From: Albula goreensis
Taxonomy: Eukaryota; Chordata; Actinopteri; Albuliformes; Albulidae
NCBI GenBank assembly: GCA_022829145.1
Contig: CM040746.1
Span: forward strand, 25,232,832 to 25,296,831
Direction of reading: 5' to 3'
Length of the DNA: 64,000 nt
In this document: piece by piece, positions 26,063-37,165 of the stretch
How the letters are laid out: each line of letters starts with the position of its first letter
How positions within the stretch are numbered: the first letter of the stretch is position 1
The notes under the pieces: generated by a model
Told to the model about the DNA's origin: nothing
Database searches by the model: none
The model's input: the letters and a program-made list of their open reading frames with translations, nothing else
Translations under genes and position numbers: made by a program

Positions 26063-27128
26063 GTGGATGAAACATTGTATAGTTAAATATTACATCCTAC
26101 ATTATACACACTACACCCAGTATCATAGACATGGGAGATACACACTGCATATGAGATAGACAAAGAGGAAATTATTCAAGTCTGAAACAAAGGTGCATCC
26201 TGCATCGACCTGGAAGGGAAAACTGCAGGTATTGCAGTGTGTCTCTCTAAAAAGAGCAGTGTAAGAACAAGTTTAATTACTCCCAGCTCATACAGTCAGT
26301 ATCTGCACATGATTTAATGCCAGCACTAAATGGACTCAAAAGGCAAATGGATTCTACTTTACTGGTCTAGATTTCTGCATAAGTGCTGATTTTTCCTCAT
26401 TTCTTACAAATACATTTAAATAGGCAGTACATGTGCACTTCTTCTGTTAAAACAGTATTGCATTGTGTGGACTGGCCGTGGTATGTGCCCAATATGTAAC
26501 CATTTTTACATGGAACAGATAATAAACCAAAATAGGTAATACACCAGATAAGCATCTAATTCAATAATGTATGAACATAAGCTTAACATGGCATACAATG
26601 AGCACATACAACTAAAAGTGCACTCACTGCACAGAAACTTCCTAAAGAGCAGTCATTATGTAATAGCATAAACAGGATAAAGAGAAAACCCATTTAAAGC
26701 TATTTAATTAACTGGCAAAGTGATTTATGGAGAGAGTGTCAGTGTAAGAGTAGCACACAAGGAACAAAAATCATCAAATATGCAGAAATAATATGACAGA
26801 AACTTCAATGCACAGTAGCATCTCTATGCTGGCACCATAAGACTGTACGACAGACCTACTTTAAAAGGGGAAATCATGTCTGATACAAGAGACAAAAGGA
26901 GAAGAAAACAATCAAACAACGCATGTTTTGTAGTGTTTTTCATCCATCCACATCCTGCATATCAGTTTTAATGAATGTAAATTTAACAGCATTGAAGGGG
27001 CATTCGGCAATGAAGTGTATCCCTCAATTTATCTGTGGATGTGAGACATTTACGCAATTACCTAAATGGCTTTCTGTGGTGCCTGTGAATGAGTAATTAC
27101 ATAATAGAAATACTGCAAGGCGCACTCT

Positions 27129-27211
27129 TTCTAGAGTGTGGGAATTAGATTACTGCTCCCACATCATGCTGAGATAACTGCTGCTTCTAGAGTGTGTGAA
27201 TTAGATTACCG
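27129..27211. repeat. Direct repeat pair of about 27 bp
   Basis: TTCTAGAGTGTGGGAATTAG at 27129 recurs with one change at 27185 (TTCTAGAGTGTGTGAATTAG), each followed by ATTAC. The copies are spaced 56 bp apart. Confidence 0.85.
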
Positions 27212-28227
27212 AGGCAAGGAAGGGCTTGTGTGCTCCACTGACACACATCAGGGACAGAGGTTTGTAACAACCTTCCCATATACTCAGTAAATACAAGTGT
27301 AATTATCTTTTTATCTGTACCATAAGACTATGGTAAAAGCTATATGTCTGCTTATGACAGGAAAACGAAACCTGGCAGTTCATTCATAAATAAATCATCA
27401 TCTCTGTGTGCTTCTAATGTTATGCAAGTCTAATGAGCCAGGGATTAGCTGACTTTTAATACTGTATGATATGGGCATGGGCATAAATTCATCCAAATCT
27501 AAAACTGGAATTTTATTCAGTATGAAAGGATCTTCCCCACATTGTCTTAAACCTAACATCAACGTCATCACAATCACAGTCACATTAATTATGTCTTAAT
27601 GTACTAAGCACCCTCTGAATCACATTGGCAATGCACATTTATAGCATATTTTAATGAGCAGGCATTCCAATAATGAAATAATGTGGAGTCTGAACATAAG
27701 TCAGGATACATCCTTTTTGCACATGCTGGTGCACCATTGTGATTTTAATGTACAAATGGCACAACTGGATACATCAGCAGGACACTCTCTGTTACATACT
27801 TTCACAAATCACAGACCAACATGGTTATACAGACAATAACAACAGGAAAAAATATCTCAGAAGTTATTAATGAACCACATTACCTCAGACAAACATGGAA
27901 AGACATACCTAACAAACTCAACTCAAGACACAACCTGACAACCGTGAACAGAATGACATCATCCTCAAAGTCACCTACCTCATCATTGCAAACTGACAAA
28001 ACTCAGGCCTACTCTCCATATTTTCAGCCACACAGAACAAGATGCAAACCTAAATAATCTGATAAAAGAATAGACACAACACATAACCAAAAACAAAAAT
28101 AGGTTACCATTGTGCAAGTACAAAACACAGAGGATGCACCAATCATCTGCTCATAAAGCTGCCCATTTACACCCTCTGAATATATAGGTCTTTATTTCTA
28201 CATATCATCTATCCATGACTACCTCAC

Positions 28228-30512
28228 CTCTCCTGAAGCATGTATTCTGTATTCTGGGATGACGAGAGTATTCCCATTGTTCGCAGGGACAATAGAAGAA
28301 CCAATACTCATTCTGGGACCCACCGGCATGTGCCGTTTGTCTCCTGATCTGTACTGGATGCTGTGACACAGGGTTCCCGCTTGTGTCTGCGTAATTGGAT
28401 TCCAGGGAATATTTCGACGAATAGTCTGTAGGTTTTGAGCACTGTGTTATTATGAGAACAATAATACTGAGGAGAAAATGAGCTGAAACTGACGTCAGAG
28501 TAATAATCAAATTAAAACTCGCATTGTTCACTTCTTCAGTTTTTGCTAAACGTCTGATATCAGAAGCTGCAAAGGTCTGTTTTGGTTCTTCGACATTAAT
28601 AATCATGGTTGCTTCCGTGAATGAACGAAGCGTTTTATCTGCCCCGTAAAGAGTTCCAAACCAAACAGACTGGGGTCTGGAGCGATCTGCAGTGAAAACG
28701 TAAGCCTATATCGGCCTCGTAGGCCTTTACTTTAGTCTCCGGATGGCCTGCGTTCACGTTCCGAGGGATTTCTTCCACACTTTCTACAGAACCGAAACCG
28801 AAAGCTGACCGGAAAAAAAGATGGTTGGAGATCTGTCGTTTTGATCCAGAATGAATACATTCACAGTGACGATGCTGCTTAATGACGGTGTCCCAGAATC
28901 CCTAGCAACCACTTGGAACTGAGAGGTTTTCAGCGTTTCAAAGTCAAAACATTTTAGAGCGTATATGCTTCCATTTCCAGGATTAATACTAAAATAAGAT
29001 GCACCTTTGTTATTGTGACTCCCGTCTCTCAAAATATCATATGACACTAGGTCGTTGTTATTTTGGTCCTTATCAAAGACGAAAACAGAAAATACTTAGG
29101 CGCCTGGTACATTGTTTTCTGATAGGTTGACAGTGTACGGACTCTTAGAAAAGTTCGGACTGTTGTCATTTACATCATACACCTCTATAGTAATAGTTTC
29201 AAATGACGTCAGAGGAGGCTGACCGCCATCATTTGCATCAACTGTAATATTATATTGAGAGTTTTCCTCTCTGCCCAAAGTAACGTGGTCACCAAAGAAT
29301 ACATATTATCATGTAAGGATGGCATCAGTTTGTAAGGAAAGTTTTCAGGCAGTGAGCAAAAAGCATTGCCATTCATATTAGAGTCAATGTCACGCACACT
29401 TACCAAGGCTATCACTGTTCCAGGGCGAGAATCCTCCGGGACTGTTCTTGAAAATGATGTCACTTCAATTTCCGGTGCATTGTCGTTCACGTCAACTATT
29501 TTAATTACAACAGTGCTGTCTACAGTCAAGGGAGCGTGTCCCATGTCTGATGCATGTATATCGATTTCGTAGCAAGCCTTTTCTTCAAAATCCATGGGGC
29601 CTTTCACAGTTATTTCTCCCGTATGTGTGTTTAAATTAAAAACATTTTAATTTCGCCTATCATATTATTTCCAAATAAGTAGACAACGTCTACATTGGAT
29701 CCCTCGTCTAAGTCGCCTGCCTTTACCTGAACCACCATAGTACCTACTGGAGAATTTTCATGTATCATAACAGAGTAAATGCCTTTAGTGAATACAGGAG
29801 TATTATCATTTCCATCATCATTTAGCACATCTATAGTTATATTGACAGACCCAGATCTCACAGGTCTGCCACCGTCTGTAGCAGTGAGTGGTAATGAGTG
29901 ACTCTGTACAGTTTCCCTGGCCAACGACCTCTGTAAAATGAGAAATAGAACTTTTTTGTCCTCTCCACGGTCTTGGACTTCTAAGTGGAAATGATTGTCC
30001 TGGCTCAGTTGATATATCTTCACAGAATTAATGCCAGCATCTGGGTCTCGTGCAGCTGGGAGTTGAAAGCGCGCTCCAGGGAGGGCAGACTCCGAGATTT
30101 CCAAACGTCTCTCCTTCTCAGGAAAGTAAGGTGAGTGATCGTTAACATCTACTACTTCAAGTCCAACATAATGGACTTCCAGTGGATTCTCCAGCACCGT
30201 TTTCAGATTCATAAGGCAAGCACTGCTCCTATCGCACATTGCTTCTCTGTCCATTCTTCGACTAACATACAACATACCGTCAGTGTGATTAACCAGAAAA
30301 AGGGGCTCATTTTACCCAGAAACGATACGAAATCCTCTCTCCTTTAATGTGCTCAGATCAATCCCAAGGTTCCTCGCGATACCCCCACCATTGTTCCCTC
30401 ATTCACATCCTCGGGAATGGAGTATCTTATCTGCGCTGAAGCGTCCTTTCAAAAAGAATAACAACACAGCGATACAAACAGCCAGCAATGTCTCTACTCC
30501 TCTTTGTTGCAT
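28228..30512 (-). pseudogene. Decayed protocadherin variable exon (third type), copy 1
   Basis: A full-length but broken variable exon. The Met at 30512 opens a signal peptide (MQQRGVETLLAVCIAVLLFF), followed within a few codons by a frameshift before AQIRYSIPED. A stop follows near 30312; EC1-EC3 are readable at 30275-29631 (LKTVLENPLEVHYVGLEVVD, EKERRLEISESALPGARFQL); further frame changes occur near 29625, 29280, 29095 and 28700. Membrane and cytoplasmic parts are readable at 28606-28205 with SKPTDYSSKYSLESNY. A donor-like GAG|GTGAGG remains at 28227. The type resembles one of the fish Pcdh subfamilies carrying NLKTVLENPLEIHYV and differs from both the A and D blocks. Phase-0 donor is compatible with the alpha constant exons, so it may be an upstream member of the alpha array. 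Confidence 0.85.
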
Positions 30513-30761
30513 AGTTTAGAATCCCAGTCGAAGCTTTCCCTTGGTTTAAATATATTTCTGATTATGCTCGAACCGTATCCATGCTTAAACAAAATTTAGG
30601 TTACTAATGTAAAAATTCGAACTATAACGACTAAGTCCGACAATATTCCAATTTCTCAATGCAAAGCTCATGTGATGTCTTATCAGCAATCATGTAGCGA
30701 ACAAGCAGAACTAGGGGCGGACTCAAAACTCCGAGTACATTAAATACTTTTTATTTCTGTG

Positions 30762-30780
30762 TAACAGTGACATCACGCGA
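30762..30780 (-). promoter_or_regulatory. Degenerate CTCF-like element of the copy 1 pseudogene
   Basis: The plus strand reads TAACAGTGACATCACGCGA, 250 bp upstream of the pseudogene start. It matches the AACAGNGACA half of the element but has lost the CCTTGTGG half. Confidence 0.4.
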
Positions 30781-31935
30781 TGATGGTGAATTCGTGGAGA
30801 AACAAAACCCAATTCTTGTCACCGTCCATTCATATAAAAATGTTTCGGTATGTATAACTGCGGTCTATATGATGAATGCCTATGCCTTAGAAAGTTTGTG
30901 TAAGTTCATACGACCCTAAATTAAAACACTGTTTAAATAAATGTTAGGAAACAAATTTGTTAGGAACAGTAATAAAACTATTATTTTCGCAGTGTTAGGT
31001 GTGACAAGAATCAGAACTATTACATGGACAGTGACACATTGTATTTCATATTTAAGAATGGACTAACTGCTATTGCCCACCAATTGTGTCCATATATGAT
31101 CCAATGAGTTTTCTCTTGATGAATGTCATTGCAAAGCCCTGTCATCAGTATTAGCTTTTACTGAGCCCCACCTAAGCCACTGGAGATCAGAAAACCAATG
31201 ACATCACAAAAATCATGTCAACCATGATGGTATGTAAATATATCTAATTAGAATCCATGTACTTTGATCTGTTAACTGTTACTACTTTAATACTGACACA
31301 GTCTGATATTCCAAAAGCCTTTCACGATTCTAATTGAATCATTAAGGGCACAAACATGACTTCCATAATTACAAAGAGAAAACACTTGAATAGCAGATAT
31401 TGCCTTTTCTCACAGTAATTCCAAATAATAAAGGGAGCTAAAATTCAACATGCACCAAACCAATAAAATAAAAAAATGAAAAAGATGCAACATTATCCAA
31501 CATATTTTCAAATGTGATATTGAAATATTTTACAATAAGTCAAAACAACAGCAATGTACACTGTAACTCATGTTGTGCAAACCATAAACAGTGCTGTAAA
31601 TATGTACATAAATGCATAATTCAAAATAAATCTTTTTACAAATCTAGTATCTTGTGACCTATCCCTCCCATTGGACCCTGGGCCATAGTTTGGGAGACAT
31701 TACATATCATGTTATCTCACTGTTTAAGTAGTATTTATTTTCCAAAAAGTACTAAGATGGATGATCCAACCACCTGGACACATTTTATTTTTTAATAGTT
31801 ATATATTATTTTTGAAGACATGTGAACACATTGTCAGGTAATTATTGTGTAATCACCTTGATCCAAGGTACAGTTTTCATTACATATGAAATTCCTCAAC
31901 AGAGAATATCACTTTTCATTTCTTTCAGCTTACCT
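30781..31935. other. Intergenic segment between the two pseudogenes
   Basis: AT-rich, about 1.15 kb, no coding signal, no recognisable repeat. Confidence 0.6.
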
Positions 31936-34657
31936 CTCCTGCAGTTCTTCTCCTGTGTTCTGGAACAACTAGAGTATTCCCATTACTGCCTTCAAACATT
32001 GCAGAACCGGCACTCATTCTGGGTCCAACTAACATGTACTGTTTGTTGTCTGCTTATGTCTGTGTAGTTTCAATCACAATAATGTTTGGATGAACAGTCT
32101 GTAGGTTTGGAGCACTGCATAACTATCAAACCAATGATACTAAGAATGAAAAGTCCTGAAACTGGTGCCAGTGTGATTATCAAAGTAAAACTCAGATTGT
32201 TTTCCTCATTGGTTTTCATGTTTTTGGTATCAGCAGCTGAAAAGGCTTCTTTTGGCTCCACAACATTAATAATCACAGTTGCTGTTGCTGACAATGAAAT
32301 GTCCATTGTCTTTTACCAGTATTATGAGTTTATGCTCAACTTTGTCTTGCTTCCGTGAATGAGCGAAGTGTTCTGATTTGCACTGTAAAGAAATCCAAAC
32401 CAAAGACACAATGGTCTGTGATGTGGTGCGGCGAGAATGACAACCAGGCTTTGTAGCCTATATCAGCGTCACAGGCCTTCACCTTAGTCACCAAATGGCC
32501 TGCATTCACATTGTGGGGAATCTCTTCCACACCTTCAGCTGAACCATGAACAATGATGGGAGACAGAATAACTGGAGGATTATCATTCTGATCCAGAATG
32601 AAGACATTTACTGTGACATTGCTAGTGAGTGATGGTTTTCCAGAGTCTTTGGGTACCACGTGGAACTGGAAGGTTTCCATTGTTTCAAAGTCAAAGCTTT
32701 TAAATGTGTAAATATTTCTGTTTTCAGGATTAATATTAAGGAAGGATGACACACTGTGGCCTGTAGTTATACCTCCAAGTGAATAGGAAACAAGTGCATT
32801 GTCTGCTTCATCTGCATCAGATGCTCTCACAGTGAACACAGATGCTCCAGGCGCATTATTTTCGGCTAAATAAAAAGTATGTGGGTTTTGGGAAAATATC
32901 GGACTGTTGTCATTAATATCCGATACCTCCACTTTTATCGATTTAACAGATGACAGTGAAGGGGTTTAGAGATCCTTTGCTGTAATGATAAATAAATCAT
33001 AATTATGAGTAAAAATTTCGCTGTGATGAGGGTTTCAGATCAAAGGGCAGAGAATGGAGTAAAGTACAGACTACCTGTCCACTCACACCGGAGTCCAAAT
33101 CGGAGATGGCCAAAAGTGCTACCACTTTACCAGGCAAAGCATTCTCAGGAATATGACTGGACAGGGATGTGACCTTAATTTCCGGTCAACTGTTGTTGAC
33201 ATCCTGCACTCACACAGACACATTTCAATGTGTTGTCAAAAGTGAGGCCCCCAGATCTGAAGGTTGAATGTTGATTTCATATACCTGCCTTTCTTCGAAA
33301 TCAATCAGTCCTTTAACTGTAATTTCTCCGCTTTTCTTATCCAAATGAAAGAAGTTGTTGGCTTTGCTCTTGAATTTATTTCTGAATGAGAACTCTAATT
33401 CACCATTTACTCCTTCATCAATATCCGAAGCATTGACTTGCATTAAAAGCATTCCACCTGGAATATATCTCTGCAAACTTACAGTACATCTGGTGATTAC
33501 ATACGGGTACATTGTCATTGATGTCTGAAACAGTAACAGTTGCATGTGGAGTACCAGATTTTTCAGAGGTGCCACTGTTACAGTTCTAAGAATGACGCTT
33601 TAGCCGATCCTTTGTGTAGCACATTAAATTTTATTCCTGTAGGAACAGTAATGAAAACATATTAACATCAGTCCTTAGCGTTTGTGTTGCTCTGCATTAC
33701 TAGTACTGTCTGACGTCTCACTCTGCTAGTGACTGGCGTCAGCTATTGACACCTTATGCACCCAGCGCCTTCTGCTGACCAGGTGTTCCGACCATGTAAA
33801 ACGTAACCAGACCTGCTAGAAAAAGAATGGAATCACACAGAAAATGTCAATAAAGTAATTTTAACATTTTAACAAGTCCTTAGCTGCTTTTAATATGTCC
33901 TGTTTTGAATGGGGGGCAAGATATTTTAATCAAGTCTTTTTAATGTTAATGTCTCTGAAAACACTTTTAATGTCTCTGAAACATACAGTGCCACACCACC
34001 ATCCAGAGCAGATAGCAAAAAATAATATTTGGGCATGTGTTCTCTATCTAAGGGTCTTTGTGATATCAAGGAGGGAATTTTACCATCTTCACGAAGATCC
34101 TTCACTTGTAACTGAAAGTGGTCATTTTGGCTGAATTTATAAATCTGCAAGGCATTTAAACCAACATCTGAGTTGTGTGCCCCTTCTAGTTGAAAGCAAG
34201 TTCCTGCCATGGCAGACTCCATTATTTCCAAAGTAAATTCTTGAACAGGTAAACTAGGAGAATGGTAATTAACATCCACAATCTCCTCCGTAATTTGATG
34301 CATTTCTAGAGGATTTTCTATGACAGCTTTGAGATTCACTTAACGTTGAGTAATTTTACTGCATAGCTCCTCTCGGTCTATTCTTTGATTCACAAACAAA
34401 ACACCATCTATTTGATTTAACTGGAAAACGATCAAGTTTTGTTCCAGACTCGATGCAGAGATTTCGATCCACTAATGTTGCTGTGTCAAATCCCATGACT
34501 TTAGCGACATTCCCAACAACTGTGCTAATTTTTTAAATTCCTCATAGATGGAATAGCGCATCTGGAAAGAGGTCTTCTTCAAAAGTATCGACAGAATCGC
34601 AAAATGGTTATATATACTGAGATACTCCCACCTGCTTTTGCAACTTCCAGTAATCAT
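31936..34657 (-). pseudogene. Decayed protocadherin variable exon (third type), copy 2
   Basis: Remnant of the same type as copy 1. The Met at 34657 (MITGSCKSRW) leads into QMRYSIYEEF, then a deletion and stops in EC1. EC1-EC2 are readable at 34339-33926 (MNLKAVIENPLEMHQI, LEIMESAMAGTCFQLEGA), EC3 at 33575-33225, EC5-EC6 at 32932-32336, and the membrane part at 32306-32070. The cytoplasmic end reads YMLVGPRMSAGSAMFEGSNG and further to RRRTAGE at a good phase-0 donor (GAG|GTAAGC, 31935-31934). About 300 bp of non-cadherin sequence interrupts the exon at about 33600-33930. It is longer than an intact exon (2.7 against 2.4 kb) because of this insertion. Confidence 0.85.
33762..33780 (-). promoter_or_regulatory. 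CTCF-like motif inside copy 2 pseudogene insertion
   Basis: The plus strand reads CCAGCGCCTTCTGCTGACC, a close match to the reverse complement of the CTCF consensus (AGCGCCCCCTGSTGG), in the same orientation as the promoter elements. It lies in the non-cadherin insert, not at a promoter position. Confidence 0.4.
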
Positions 34658-34887
34658 TGTGAGTGTCAACAGCATAAAAAATATACAATATTATCTGAAT
34701 GTTTAAATAATAATGCAACTGTCACTCCCGTTTCAGAAAAAAAATATGAGTTTTGAACAAGATCCCATACTAACATACTAATAAAGCTTTCCTTGTGGCT
34801 AACACTCGTTTTCCTTCAGCCTCCACTCACATGGTGAATTCTGCAACTTGGAGAGGGTGTATAATTCAGCACAAAATGTTTCATGGA

Positions 34888-34906
34888 CAACAGTGCCATC
34901 TTGTGC
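34888..34906 (-). promoter_or_regulatory. CTCF-like element of the copy 2 pseudogene
   Basis: The plus strand reads CAACAGTGCCATCTTGTGC, 231 bp upstream of the pseudogene start, a position and sequence like those of the intact genes. Confidence 0.6.
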
Positions 34907-36451
34907 TTTGGCGTATTGACAATGGTTGTCATAGTTCCTCAACAATGACTCTGATACAGCTGACTGACCAGAGACGGCTTTTTGAGCATAGTATGACAAT
35001 ATCACGTAAAATAAAAGTGGCGAGTGAATGTTTCTTGTGAGACACTGGGACGTTAAGTTTCAGTCAGGCAATTATTCTGAATTACATCCGTAAGTATCTT
35101 GCTGTGGGCTCATATAAAATATGCAAACCGTCACAGATAAGAAGTCATGTGACGCAGATGAACAACAGTAGTATATCAATGTAATTTTATAATTATTTAA
35201 ATTTCGCATTTATCAATTTGAGTTCTTTTCTGGTTATGTAACCTTGCCAATTATATTTCCTGCCACTTCGCTTTTACACCATTAGCATTTCTACAATAGT
35301 AACAGTAGAACCTTCTAATCATACATTAATGATGGAACACTGTCTCATCCCCTCTATTCAATACATTTTTGGTTAATATCTCTCAGTTTCTCTGCAGTGT
35401 ACACACATGCATTATTTTTGCAAATGACTCCTGATTTGTTGAAAGACACCTAATATGTAATACAAAAGGTGATAATATAGTAAACATCATTTCATTTGTT
35501 TTATAAGTAAACTATCAAATGCCAACCAATACTTTAGTTGATGTTGCTGGAACCCCTTCAAGGGCATATGGTCCAAACCATATTGCTTTTTCATGGGGGT
35601 GTTTGGGAAAGAGCATGTTTTGAACCACAAAGAGGGAAGACTACATGCTTTGCTTTTATTTTGAATTAATGGGCAATTCTTCAATCCACTCTTTCGCCAT
35701 ACTGTCTGCTAATTGACTTTCTCACAACAAGAACTAGAACAACAACAAAGAAACATCATTATAATGCAGAACACGTGATAGTATTTTTAAAGATGATCTT
35801 TCCCTGAGCAATTTCCAGTGTGGAAGAATATTAGTGCATTCACCTGATAAACATGATCAATGAAGCCAGACCTACTATGGACAGAAAAACATGACCATAA
35901 GGACCATAACCAAAACCACTGAATATCATAACCGCAGAGAGAGGGAGTCTTCTGAGAGGGGTTTTCAGTTAGTCAGACAGCATTGGTAGATGACTAATGT
36001 GTCTGCTGTATGATGTTTGTTCCATGACCAGGGGGCCATCGGTTATGTTGTGACTGCATAATGGAGAGATCTGCCTGAGGTGTACAGTTTAAAGACAAAG
36101 GTATGGTGAAGCTGATCCATTTACTGCTGCAGGCAAGCATGTGGGTATAAAACCTGATCTGAGCTGAAACAGGTAACCAGTTAAGTGAGATTTAATGATT
36201 GTGGAGGGATTATGAGGAGGAGAAAGAATAGATTTTCACTCTGTTAAGAAAAAAAGCATCCTCATTCATTCCTTAAATATTTCCGATCCTAAGGATATTT
36301 GTTGCTATTCGATTAAAGCGGACTGAAAGAGAAGCGGTACACATCTAATAATAATACTGGAACATGCAAATATAACGAAGGTGGCCAATATTGACAGTTT
36401 CAAATGTGAAGTTCTGAGATCAAAGCCAGGCATAGTGTCTCTTACGTTGGT

Positions 36452-36470
36452 GAACAGCGTCACCCTGTGG
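36452..36470 (-). promoter_or_regulatory. Orphan CTCF-like promoter element 1
   Basis: The plus strand reads GAACAGCGTCACCCTGTGG, as good a match to the promoter element as those of the intact genes, in the same orientation. No cadherin sequence is seen in the 2 kb downstream on the gene strand. Confidence 0.6.
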
Positions 36471-37146
36471 TGATTGAGAAAATTAAACATTTGTCTTTTT
36501 GATCAAACCAAAGCCATGTTACATTGTGACGAAGTAGGTTGCGAAACTAACAGAGTCTGTGTCTACTGAGGTCGGATTAAAAGAAATATACAGGCATATG
36601 TACCAATTATGTAACATTATTATACATTATGTTTCATAATTTATGTAAGCCGTAAATAGTATATATAAAAGATGTATATCATAAAAAGCTACACAAAAGA
36701 TGGGAAATTATTGAAAGGAAAATTTAAACAGACACTGGATTTGGAGTAGCAAGAATAAGAATTTGAAAACGAATTTAAAGGAATTAATATGCATATGCAG
36801 ACAAATGACGAAACAATACTTGTATGTAGTTACTGTAGCCACCATTTTTATTTTATAAGAAAAATGTATTTATCTTATTAAATGTCTTCAGCGAAGTGAA
36901 GTCAAATTTAATGCTTATAGTTTTATTCTTTGTCTTTCCTTGCACGTCCAGGCTGCAGCATTATATTAAAGTTGGTGGGGCAGTTATGACGTAATATTCA
37001 AATGTTACCTCTTACCTTTTTTCTACCACCAGATGTGCATGTACGGGGAGTAGACAGCCAGGCTCTGTGTCTTCGATGCAGCAGTCGAAACAGTATAGAC
37101 CACGATGCAAGCTGTGGTACTCACTTCAAGCAGCATGTTTCCATGA

Positions 37147-37165
37147 CAACAGTGCCTTGCGAGGC
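37147..37165 (-). promoter_or_regulatory. Orphan CTCF-like promoter element 2
   Basis: The plus strand reads CAACAGTGCCTTGCGAGGC. It shares CAACAGTGCC and a nearby upstream ATGTTTC with the copy 2 pseudogene promoter, suggesting it is the promoter of a lost exon of that type. The right half of the motif is weak. Confidence 0.4.

Larger units (their letters stand above)
16924..28227. other. 11.3-kb segment without coding signal
   Basis: Between the A4 promoter and the first middle-block pseudogene. All open frames here are short and lack family features. It holds a (GT)n array (19.5 kb), CA-rich stretches (22.2-22.45 kb), a purine-rich G-rich tract (25.4 kb), a (GC)n(AC)n tract (26.0 kb) and a direct repeat (27.1 kb). 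I see no cadherin remnant and no further promoter element. Confidence 0.6.
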
